7,709 bases of DNA, from the NCBI GenBank assembly GCA_031370625.1, contig JANMQR010000008.1, positions 1 through 7,709 on the forward strand. Reading direction: 5' to 3'. A program made the translations under genes and the position numbers. This document shows, one piece after another, positions 1-5,935 of the stretch. Positions within the stretch are counted from its first letter, which is position 1; each line of letters begins with the position of its first letter. The stretch is from UKL13-2 sp031370625 (GTDB taxonomy: Bacteria > Pseudomonadota > Gammaproteobacteria > Burkholderiales > Usitatibacteraceae). Below the pieces are notes generated by a model, which was given only the letters and a program-made list of their open reading frames with translations, did no database searches and was not told the DNA's origin.

Positions 1-345
1 GGTCATGCAGGACTTACCGCATTCACCGAGGAAACGTACGCCGCCTACCTTTCCTACGTGAGCGATCCTGCCACCATGCACGCGATGTGTGAAGACTACC
101 GTGCGGCGGCATCGGTTGATTTGGAACACGACCGCGCAGATCGCGACGCTGGTAAGAAAATTGAATGTCCCACGCTTGTGGTGTGGGGCGAACACGGTGT
201 GGTGAATCGCTGTTTCAAACCGTTGGAAGACTGGCGGCGGGTGGCAGTGAATGTGCAAGGCCATGCCGTGCCTTCTGGCCACTACATCCCCGAGGAGATT
301 CCGGACATACTGTTAAAAGAGCTGACCGAGTTTTTTGTGCCGTAA
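1..345 (+). CDS. alpha/beta hydrolase, haloacetate dehalogenase-like (3' part only)
   Basis: The reading frame is open from base 1 and ends at TAA 343-345, giving 114 visible residues. The family is normally about 290-300 residues, so roughly the first 180 lie to the left of the window. The visible part is the C-terminal portion of an alpha/beta-hydrolase fold. The stretch CEDYRAAASVDLEHDRADR, followed by CPTLVVWGE, is typical of the haloacetate (fluoroacetate) dehalogenase-like subfamily. The His in SGHYIPEE (codon 280-282) sits where the catalytic-triad His is expected. The nucleophilic Asp and the halide-binding residues fall in the missing part, so dehalogenase activity cannot be judged; a general esterase or other hydrolase is equally possible. 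No signal peptide can be assessed. The gene is followed by a long non-coding stretch, so it is probably not in one transcript with tctBA. Confidence 0.85.
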   Translation, partial: GHAGLTAFTEETYAAYLSYVSDPATMHAMCEDYRAAASVDLEHDRADRDAGKKIECPTLVVWGEHGVVNRCFKPLEDWRRVAVNVQGHAVPSGHYIPEEIPDILLKELTEFFVP

Positions 346-369
346 AAAAACAATCAGCCCAGTGAGTAA

Positions 370-395
370 TATTTAACTTGCACAATAGTTAAATA
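370..395. repeat. perfect 9-bp inverted repeat, possible operator upstream of tctBA
   Basis: The left arm TATTTAACT (370-378) and right arm AGTTAAATA (387-395) are exact reverse complements separated by 8 bases. The element starts 25 bases after the hydrolase stop codon. Its AT-only outer stem and lack of a following T-run make it a poor intrinsic terminator. Its size (26 bp) and dyad symmetry fit a dimeric regulator site, but the regulator is unknown and no regulator gene is in the window. Confidence 0.5.
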
Positions 396-660
396 AATTG
401 AATATCGTCACCCAGCAAGCCTTTCGAAGCACAAATTCTCGAAACCGCGCAGCGGTGCTCGTGTTTTATTAAACGTATAACTAACTACGCGTATACCTGT
501 ATAAATTGCATGCGCGTGGATCTGCACCAGCGACGCTCACGGTTCGAGTAGAATCAAGTGCGCGGAGAAGGTCAGTGGTGGTCATGCAACGCAACACAGC
601 AAATCAGAGCGGAAAAGGCAACTCAAAAATTTGTCGTCCGCGTGAAACTGAATAATTATG

Positions 661-665
661 AGGAG
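661..665 (+). promoter_or_regulatory. ribosome binding site fixing the TTG start of tctB
   Basis: AGGAG lies 6 bases upstream of TTG 672-674. It is the only strong Shine-Dalgarno near the point where TctB-like sequence begins, so it argues for the TTG start over the upstream in-frame GTG at 558. Confidence 0.75.
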
Positions 666-671
666 AACAGT

Positions 672-1133
672 TTGAAAATAAGAAACCCGAGAGATTTCTG
701 GTCAGGCGTGTTGTTCGCCGCGATTGGATTTGCATTTGCGCTGATCGTGAAAGTCTATGAATATCCGATGGGTTCCGCGAGCCGCATGGGCGCTGGTTAT
801 TTCCCGTTTGTGCTTGGCAATATTTTAGGCGTGATGGGTTTGATTATCATCGGCAAAGCGTGGGTGACGGATGGCAAGGCGATCACAAAATTTGCCTGGC
901 GGCCACTCATCTGGGTGCTGTCGGCATTCATTATTTTCGGCCTCACCGCAAAGTGGTTGGGGCTGGTCGTCGCGATTGTGCTGCTGGTAATGATTTCAGC
1001 GTTCGGCGGCCATGAATTCCGACTTAAAGAAGCGCTTATTTCAAGCGTGGTGTTATCCATTGGCTGCGTCGCAGTGTTCGTGTACGGATTGAAATTACCG
1101 TTCCCGATCTGGCCCACGTTCATCACCGGCTAA
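672..1133 (+). CDS. tctB: TctB-family small membrane subunit of tripartite tricarboxylate transporter
   Basis: TctB is the small, poorly conserved inner-membrane subunit that works with TctA to import carboxylates delivered by a periplasmic TctC protein. From the TTG start the product is 153 residues, matching the usual length of about 150. It opens MKIRNPRDFWSGVLF, the typical charged N-terminus running into a first membrane helix (about 10-26). The family-typical RMGAGYFPFVLG follows at 38-49, leading into a second helix to about 61. Further hydrophobic segments lie at about 78-93, 95-111 and 121-140, so four or five spans. The TTG start is chosen from the AGGAG at 661-665 and from where family similarity begins. 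TctA starts 9 bases downstream, so the two are surely co-transcribed. The substrate cannot be inferred. Confidence 0.9.
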   Translation: MKIRNPRDFWSGVLFAAIGFAFALIVKVYEYPMGSASRMGAGYFPFVLGNILGVMGLIIIGKAWVTDGKAITKFAWRPLIWVLSAFIIFGLTAKWLGLVVAIVLLVMISAFGGHEFRLKEALISSVVLSIGCVAVFVYGLKLPFPIWPTFITG

Positions 1134-1142
1134 GGGGCAAAT

Positions 1143-2651
1143 ATGGAACAGTTATTTACAAATTTAGGCATCGGTTTCAGTGTTGCCCTGACGATGAACA
1201 ATTTGCTTTATTGTCTGGTCGGTTGTTTGCTCGGCACCTTGATCGGCGTCTTGCCAGGCATCGGGCCAATTGCCACCATTGCGATGTTGTTGCCGGCGAC
1301 GTTTGCGTTACCGCCAGAGTCGTCGCTCATTATGCTGGCCGGCATTTATTACGGCGCGCAATACGGCGGCTCAACGACCGCAATTCTGATAAATATTCCA
1401 GGTGAATCATCGTCGGTGGTGACCGCACTCGATGGCTACCAGATGGCACGGCAAGGTCGCGCCGGACCCGCCTTGGCTACCGCTGCGTTGGGCTCATTTT
1501 TTGCCGGTTCGGTGGCAACATTTCTGCTCGCGGCCGCCGCGCCACCACTTGCACAAATCGCGTTCAAATTTGGCCCGGCTGAGTATTTTTCTTTGATGAC
1601 ATTGGGCCTGATCGCGGCAGTGGTATTAGCGCACGGCTCCGTAATTAAGGCGATCGCGATGATCCTGCTTGGGCTGCTCCTTGGCCTGGTCGGTACCGAC
1701 GTGAATTCGGGCATGGCGCGATTCAGTTTTGGCATTCCAGAACTCTCTGACGGTATCGGTTTTGTCGCCGTGGCGATGGGTGTTTTCGGACTCGCCGAGA
1801 TCATGAAAAACCTTGAGCAACATGAAGGTGAGCGCGAAGTTTTCTTGAACAAGGTCACGCACCTGTGGCCGTCAAAAGAAGACTTTAAAGCCGCGATGCC
1901 CGCCGTGCTGCGCGGCACGGGCTTGGGCTCATTGCTGGGCATTTTGCCGGGCGGGGGTGCGGTGCTGGCATCATTCGCCGCTTACACGTTGGAGAAAAAA
2001 ATCGCCAAGGATCCATCCAAATTTGGCAAAGGTGATATTCGCGGCGTTGCCGCACCAGAATCTGCCAACAACGCGGCCGCGCAAACGTCATTCATCCCGC
2101 TTCTCACGCTCGGCATTCCACCAAACCCGGTAATGGCGCTAATGGTTGGCGCGATGATTATTCAGGGCATTCAGCCCGGCCCACAGGTGATGACGGAACG
2201 CCCGCAATTGTTCTGGGGCATGATCGCGAGCATGTGGATCGGCAATCTGTTGCTGGTGGTGTTGAATCTGCCGCTGATCGGCATGTGGATCAAGCTCCTC
2301 ACCGTGCCATATCGTTTGCTCTATCCCGCGATTTTGGTGTTTTGCGCCATTGGTGTTTATTCGTTGTCGAACAGTCCGTTTGATGTTGTCGTCACCGCAG
2401 GATTCGGCCTCCTTGGATATTTATTTGTGAAGCTGGAATGCGAGCCTGCGCCCTTATTACTCGGCTTTATTCTGGGCCCAATGATGGAGGAAAACTTGCG
2501 ACGCGCGATGCTGCTCTCGCGAGGGGACGCGACCACCTTTCTTACACGGCCCCTATCGGCCAGTTTGCTGGCGGTGTCAGTATTGTTACTGATTATTATC
2601 GCGCTACCGGCAATTCGCAAAAAACGCGAAGAAGCATTTGTGGAAGATTAA
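1143..2651 (+). CDS. tctA: TctA-family large permease subunit of tripartite tricarboxylate transporter
   Basis: This is the large, roughly 12-span inner-membrane permease of the TTT family; at 502 residues it is full length. The conserved N-terminal motif is present at 31-51 (GVLPGIGPIATIAMLLP at its core), followed by YYGAQYGGSTTAILINIPGE at 69-88. A second copy of the glycine/proline motif, GILPGGG at 266-272, begins the second half and reflects the internal two-fold repeat of TctA proteins. A ribosome binding site AAGGGG (1132-1137) overlaps the tctB stop codon and is 5 bases from the ATG. A strong terminator follows 23 bases after the stop, so tctBA is a complete two-gene unit. No tctC follows or precedes it in the window, so the periplasmic binding protein must be encoded elsewhere. 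The substrate (citrate, tartrate, an aromatic acid or other carboxylate) is unknown. Confidence 0.95.
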   Translation: MEQLFTNLGIGFSVALTMNNLLYCLVGCLLGTLIGVLPGIGPIATIAMLLPATFALPPESSLIMLAGIYYGAQYGGSTTAILINIPGESSSVVTALDGYQMARQGRAGPALATAALGSFFAGSVATFLLAAAAPPLAQIAFKFGPAEYFSLMTLGLIAAVVLAHGSVIKAIAMILLGLLLGLVGTDVNSGMARFSFGIPELSDGIGFVAVAMGVFGLAEIMKNLEQHEGEREVFLNKVTHLWPSKEDFKAAMPAVLRGTGLGSLLGILPGGGAVLASFAAYTLEKKIAKDPSKFGKGDIRGVAAPESANNAAAQTSFIPLLTLGIPPNPVMALMVGAMIIQGIQPGPQVMTERPQLFWGMIASMWIGNLLLVVLNLPLIGMWIKLLTVPYRLLYPAILVFCAIGVYSLSNSPFDVVVTAGFGLLGYLFVKLECEPAPLLLGFILGPMMEENLRRAMLLSRGDATTFLTRPLSASLLAVSVLLLIIIALPAIRKKREEAFVED

Positions 2652-2674
2652 TTTTTCTTCCGCTAGTTTGATAG

Positions 2675-2700
2675 AAGCCCCGCCGTTGCGGGGCTTTTTT
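2675..2700 (+). terminator. intrinsic terminator of the tctBA operon
   Basis: A GC stem GCCCCGC (2677-2683) / GCGGGGC (2688-2694) with a 4-base loop is extended by an AA/TT pair and is followed by six T (2695-2700). It begins 23 bases after the tctA stop and separates tctBA from the next plus-strand pair. Confidence 0.93.
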
Positions 2701-2766
2701 ATGCGCCGCATCTGATCGAAGCCACGTCGCGTAAAATACAAATATCCTTTGAATTTACGCATCGAC

Positions 2767-2955
2767 ATGACCAAAACAAACGATCCGCTCTTGGCTCCCA
2801 CCCCGCCGCGTAAACCAGAACCGCACGAATGCTGCGGCACCGGCTGCATCCCGTGTGTAATGGATATTTACGAAGAAGAATTGTGGCAATACGAAAAAGA
2901 TTTAAAAGCCTGGGAAGCAGCCAGTAAAACCGAAAATACGGATTCCGCACCATGA
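2767..2955 (+). CDS. oxidoreductase-like domain small Cys-motif protein
   Basis: This 62-residue soluble protein has a Pro-rich N-terminus (APTPPRKPEP), then CCGTGCIPCVMDIYEEEL at 22-39, then an acidic and Trp/Tyr-containing tail. The four cysteines (22, 23, 27, 30) and the following D-x-Y-E-E-E-L are the signature of the 'oxidoreductase-like protein, N-terminal' family (PF09791), whose biochemical role is not established to my knowledge. Metal or redox chemistry at the cysteines is an inference. ATG 2767 is chosen because family-like sequence begins there; an in-frame TTG at 2749 would add only six residues and has no ribosome binding site. ATG 2767 has no clear Shine-Dalgarno either. A TATAAT-like TAAAAT (2732-2737) lies upstream but lacks a good -35 partner. 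The stop codon overlaps the start of the next gene (ATGA). Confidence 0.85.
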   Translation: MTKTNDPLLAPTPPRKPEPHECCGTGCIPCVMDIYEEELWQYEKDLKAWEAASKTENTDSAP

Positions 2956-4577
2956 GTTTTAATTTTGAATTTCCCGTAAAGGATTCATATCCCTCACAAC
3001 GCATGCCGGTGATGGCAAAAAATATTGTCGCCACTTCACAGCCACTCGCGGCACAAGCGGGTTTGCAGATGCTGTGGGCTGGCGGCAATGCAGTTGATGC
3101 CGCACTGGCTGCCGCAATTGCATTGACCGTAGTGGAGCCGACCAGCAACGGCATTGGCTCGGATGGATTCGCGATTATTTGGGATGGCGCAAAGCTGCAT
3201 GGCTTGAACGCATCAGGCCGCTCGCCTGCAACATGGACGCCAGAATATTTCGCGAACAAATATCCGGGTGGCGATTCAGTTCCCATGCGCGGCTGGGATA
3301 GCGTGACCGTGCCGGGTGCTGTTTCGCAATGGGTGACACTATCGAAAAAATTCGGGCGCTTGCCGTTCGCAAAATTATTCGAGCCCGCGATTCGCTATGC
3401 GAGCGAAGGACATTTGGTGTCGCCGATCACCGCTGAAAGCTGGGCGCGGCAGGCCGAGCTACTGAAGAATCAGCCCGATTTCATGCGCGATTTTTGTCCG
3501 AATGGTCGCGCGCCTAATGCAGGTGAAAAATGGATTTTGCGTGGTCAAGCGGAAACGTTGGCCGACATCGCCGCAACCCACGGCGAATCTTTTTATCGTG
3601 GCGCACTCGCTGAAAAAATTGCCGCACATTCACATCAATGCGGCGGTGCAATGACCGCAAAAGATTTGGCTGCGCATCAATGCGATTGGGTCGATACGAT
3701 TCACATGGATTATCGAACCGTACGCCTGCACGAAATCCCGCCAAATGGTCAAGGACTCGCCGCACTGTTATGTCTTGGCATGCTCGAACATTTCGATCTC
3801 GCCGCATTGAAAGTCGATTCTGTCACCAGCGTACATGTGCAAATTGAAGCCATGAAATTGGCCTTCGCCGATGCGCATCGCTACATCGCAGATTCAGCGT
3901 TTATGGATGTGCCAGTGAGCGCATTGCTGGATCGCGCGTATCTGAAAAAGCGCGCTGCGCTAATTGATTTGCAGCGCGCATCTGCACCCACACACGGCAT
4001 CCCGCAGCATGGCGGCACGGTCTATCTCACCACAGCGGACGCGAGCGGCATGATGGTTAGTTTGATTCAATCGAACTACATGGGTTTTGGCTCTGGCATC
4101 GTGGTGCCCGGCACCGGCATCTCGCTACAAAATCGCGGCCACGGATTTAATTTAACCGCCGGTCATCCCAATCAAGTTGCCCCAAACAAACGCCCTTTCC
4201 AAACCATCATCCCCGGATTCTTGACTGACTTGCAAAATAAACCGCTGATGAGCTTCGGCGTGATGGGCGGCCACATGCAACCGCAAGGCCACGTGCAAAT
4301 GGTCACGCGCATTTGCGATTATCGGCAGAACCCGCAAACGGCATCTGATGCAGCGCGCTGGATTGTGAATAACGACGGCACGGTTGGCTTGGAAGATGCT
4401 CTAAAGGCCAGCATTGGCGCGGACCTTGAAGCATTGGGCCATCGCCTTGCCACAGCAGAGGCGGTCAATTTTGCCTTCGGCGGCGCGCAATTGATTTGGC
4501 GTTTAGAGGATGGCGGCGACATAAACTACTGTGCAGGAAGTGATCATCGTAAGGATGGGCATGCGGTGGGGTTTTGA
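2952..4577 (+). CDS. ggt: gamma-glutamyltransferase-like Ntn hydrolase, cytosolic YwrD type
   Basis: This 541-residue protein spans the whole gamma-glutamyltransferase fold, from VATSQPLAAQAGLQMLWAGG near residue 27 to a C-terminal CAGSDHRKDGHAVGF. The family is made as a precursor that cleaves itself before a Thr, which becomes the nucleophile; here that is Thr356 in HGGTVYL. The conserved Gly-Gly of the oxyanion hole is at 439-440 (GVMGGHMQPQG). The SNYMGFGSGIVVPGTGISLQNRG stretch after the Thr and the absence of a signal peptide resemble Bacillus YwrD-like members rather than secreted glutathione-degrading enzymes. Residues that bind the gamma-glutamyl group in E. coli GGT appear replaced (see findings), so the substrate may not be glutathione. 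It starts inside the stop of the Cys-motif gene (ATGA, no separate ribosome binding site), indicating translational coupling. No terminator is evident after it. Confidence 0.93.
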   Translation: MSFNFEFPVKDSYPSQRMPVMAKNIVATSQPLAAQAGLQMLWAGGNAVDAALAAAIALTVVEPTSNGIGSDGFAIIWDGAKLHGLNASGRSPATWTPEYFANKYPGGDSVPMRGWDSVTVPGAVSQWVTLSKKFGRLPFAKLFEPAIRYASEGHLVSPITAESWARQAELLKNQPDFMRDFCPNGRAPNAGEKWILRGQAETLADIAATHGESFYRGALAEKIAAHSHQCGGAMTAKDLAAHQCDWVDTIHMDYRTVRLHEIPPNGQGLAALLCLGMLEHFDLAALKVDSVTSVHVQIEAMKLAFADAHRYIADSAFMDVPVSALLDRAYLKKRAALIDLQRASAPTHGIPQHGGTVYLTTADASGMMVSLIQSNYMGFGSGIVVPGTGISLQNRGHGFNLTAGHPNQVAPNKRPFQTIIPGFLTDLQNKPLMSFGVMGGHMQPQGHVQMVTRICDYRQNPQTASDAARWIVNNDGTVGLEDALKASIGADLEALGHRLATAEAVNFAFGGAQLIWRLEDGGDINYCAGSDHRKDGHAVGF

Positions 4578-4673
4578 GAACGTATGGGCTTGATGAAGCC
4601 AGCCTAACCTGCCGCCACTATCTACGGGCATCTTGAAGTCTTTTTGCCCCAAACGTGGCTGTAGACAAGGTGC

Positions 4674-4702
4674 TTGCACAACCAATACATCAATATTATG
4701 AT
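4674..4702 (+). promoter_or_regulatory. likely promoter of the vapBC cassette
   Basis: TTGCAC (4674-4679) as -35 and TATGAT (4697-4702) as -10 are separated by 17 bases. The -10 matches consensus at five of six positions and the -35 at three of six. Transcription would start near 4709, about 25 bases before the antitoxin ATG. An overlapping TATTAT (4694-4699) is an alternative -10. Confidence 0.55.
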
Positions 4703-4720
4703 GACGAACTACGTCATCAT
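4698..4720. promoter_or_regulatory. inverted repeat operator overlapping the vapBC promoter
   Basis: ATGATGACG (4698-4706) and CGTCATCAT (4712-4720) are perfect reverse complements around a 5-base centre. The left arm covers most of the proposed -10 box and the right arm the transcription start. This is the usual arrangement for autorepression by a ribbon-helix-helix antitoxin or its toxin complex; binding itself is inferred. Confidence 0.7.
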
Positions 4721-4733
4721 TTATCACACCATT

Positions 4734-4967
4734 ATGCGAACAATTATTGATCTTCCCGACTATCAAGTTGATGCACTTCGCCTTATTGAAGAGCGCAAAA
4801 ATGTTTCGCGTGCCGAACTTATCCGTCAGGCTGTCGCGCAGTATGTTGTGCGTAACCTCGAATCGCCTGAAGCGTTTGGGGCTTGGAAATCAAAAGCGCC
4901 CACCTTAAAGAAGGCAAGGGATGGCGTTGCTGTGCAGAAAAAACTGCGCGCCGAGTGGGATCGCTAA
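4734..4967 (+). CDS. vapB: ribbon-helix-helix antitoxin, VapB/CopG type
   Basis: This 77-residue protein has the layout of a ribbon-helix-helix DNA-binding antitoxin. A short strand (MRTIIDLP, 1-8) is followed by helix A (about 9-20) and helix B after VSRAELIRQAVAQYV (24-38). The charged C-terminal part, about 42-77, would wrap and neutralise the toxin. It would also repress its own promoter through the inverted repeat at 4698-4720. ATG 4734 is preferred because the ribbon begins there. An in-frame TTG at 4674 coincides with the proposed -35 box and would add residues unlike the family. There is no clear Shine-Dalgarno and only a short predicted leader. The toxin gene begins 3 bases after the stop codon. 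Confidence 0.87.
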   Translation: MRTIIDLPDYQVDALRLIEERKNVSRAELIRQAVAQYVVRNLESPEAFGAWKSKAPTLKKARDGVAVQKKLRAEWDR

Positions 4968-4970
4968 GGG

Positions 4971-5336
4971 ATGAAAGCGTTATTTGACAGTAATATCCTG
5001 ATCGATTATCTGAACGGCATCGCAGCCGCAAAAAAGGAATTTCAGCTCTATGAATCGCGCGCCATCAGTGTCGTGACCTGGATGGAAGTGATGGTGGGCG
5101 GCGAGCTTGAAAACGACAAAATCACGCGCGGATTTCTGGCATCTTTTGACATTATTGCCGTCACAGAAACGGTAGCGGAGCGCGCAGTGAAGCTACGCCG
5201 CGAGAAGCGCATGAAACTACCGGATGCGATCATTCTCGCTAGTGCAATTGAGCACGGATTATTGTTCGTAACCCGCAATACAAAAGATTTTGATGCGAAA
5301 TTGCCGGGCGTGCGGGTACCATATTCGATGGCATAG
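4971..5336 (+). CDS. vapC: PIN-domain toxin ribonuclease, VapC type
   Basis: This 121-residue protein is a single PIN domain. These are magnesium-dependent RNases, and in VapBC systems they cleave specific RNAs, often initiator tRNA or the 23S sarcin-ricin loop. The acidic residues expected in the active site are present: Asp6 (LFDSNILIDYL), Glu39 (WMEVMVGG), Asp85 (KLPDAIILASA) and Asp106 in TRNTKDF. The toxin therefore looks intact and active. It starts 3 bases after the antitoxin stop codon (TAAGGGATG), the normal antitoxin-first order with coupled translation. Its RNA target cannot be read from sequence. No terminator is seen in the 23 bases before the convergent minus-strand gene. Confidence 0.92.
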   Translation: MKALFDSNILIDYLNGIAAAKKEFQLYESRAISVVTWMEVMVGGELENDKITRGFLASFDIIAVTETVAERAVKLRREKRMKLPDAIILASAIEHGLLFVTRNTKDFDAKLPGVRVPYSMA

Positions 5337-5359
5337 ACGTCTTCACTATTAACAGCCTG

Positions 5360-5935
5360 CTAAAACACGAATCTATCGATGCCAACAACAAGTGAAATCG
5401 ATGCTGAAGCGACGAGGTAACACAGCAGATGCTCTTTCCAGGTTAGATGCAAGTAACGGCTGGATTTCCAAACGAGCACTAACAGGCCAGCTGACACGAT
5501 AATCGGCAGTGTCCATTTCCCGATCCCAAAGTACATACCCAGTCTGGCTTCGTCGTTCGCGTTAAACAGGCTGACAGCAGTCGCGAGCAATCTCATGAAT
5601 GCGGCCATGTAAACGAACGTGAATGCGATACTCGCATGCTTGCGCAAGACAACTGCGAAGCCAACGCCAGCCTGCAAAACCGTCGCGACGGGGCCGGCCG
5701 CATCAATGATCGCTTGATGGGGCGGCAGAACGGATGTGGACGCACGCACAGAATTAAGGCGAGGTTGCATGTCATAACCTAGCGCCGTGCCGACGACCCA
5801 GTGCGCGGCCTCATGCCAAATGAACGTGGCAATGCCGACTAGAAAAAGCCAAAAGTAAAATTTCGCAGTACGGGTCAGGTTTTGGTGTGCCCCGCCGATC
5901 ACTGCGCGCTCAGCGACAACGCTTTGCCTAATCAT
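5360..5935 (-). CDS. small membrane protein with M50-like HEAAH zinc-protease signature
   Basis: From ATG 5933-5935 the product is 191 residues with about five hydrophobic segments (roughly 25-50, 79-97, 103-124, 141-156 and 170-191). The first contains HEAAHW (His41, Glu42, His45), the HExxH zinc-binding and catalytic signature inside a membrane helix, as in site-2 proteases (M50). DAAGPVATVL at 78-87 resembles the second conserved M50 element. NDEARLG (127-133) may supply the third metal ligand in place of the usual LDG motif. I do not recognise a characterised member, so protease activity and substrate are unproven. The start overlaps the last 8 bases of the RND gene (ATGATTAG on the minus strand) and lacks a well-spaced ribosome binding site, so coupling is likely. 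A longer frame back to 6070 was rejected because it runs deep inside the RND gene and reads as Arg-rich out-of-frame sequence. Confidence 0.72.
   Translation of the reverse strand: MIRQSVVAERAVIGGAHQNLTRTAKFYFWLFLVGIATFIWHEAAHWVVGTALGYDMQPRLNSVRASTSVLPPHQAIIDAAGPVATVLQAGVGFAVVLRKHASIAFTFVYMAAFMRLLATAVSLFNANDEARLGMYFGIGKWTLPIIVSAGLLVLVWKSSRYLHLTWKEHLLCYLVASASISLVVGIDRFVF

Larger units (their letters stand above)
346..671. other. non-coding stretch upstream of tctB
   Basis: No convincing gene is seen in these 326 bases. They hold the perfect inverted repeat listed separately (370-395) and a weak GC hairpin (ACCGC-GCA-GCGGT, 444-456). The hexamer CGTATA occurs twice 16 bp apart (474-479 and 490-495). 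Two TATAAT-like hexamers, TATAAC (476-481) and TATAAA (500-505), lie in this AT-richer part, but neither has a good -35 box at the right distance, so no promoter is called. The tctBA promoter most likely lies here because no gene is close upstream. An in-frame extension of tctB reaches back to GTG 558, but the residues it would add do not look like TctB. Confidence 0.6.

Noticed and set aside
444..456. ACCGC-GCA-GCGGT hairpin as a terminator of the hydrolase gene
   Set aside because: The stem is short, the loop has 3 bases and the T-rich stretch is not adjacent; it may be chance.
558..671. Upstream GTG start extending TctB by 38 residues
   Set aside because: The extra residues do not resemble TctB N-termini, and AGGAG at 661-665 is correctly placed for the TTG at 672.
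1436..1942. 168-codon minus-strand open frame inside tctA
   Set aside because: Shadow frame of a confidently identified gene, with a Ser/Pro/Thr/Arg-rich composition typical of antisense reading.
4587..4600. GGCTT-GATG-AAGCC hairpin after the GGT-like gene
   Set aside because: The stem is only 5 bp and no T-run follows, so it is not called a terminator.
4674..4733. Upstream TTG start extending the antitoxin by 20 residues
   Set aside because: It coincides with the proposed -35 box and runs through the operator; the ribbon strand of the family begins at ATG 4734.
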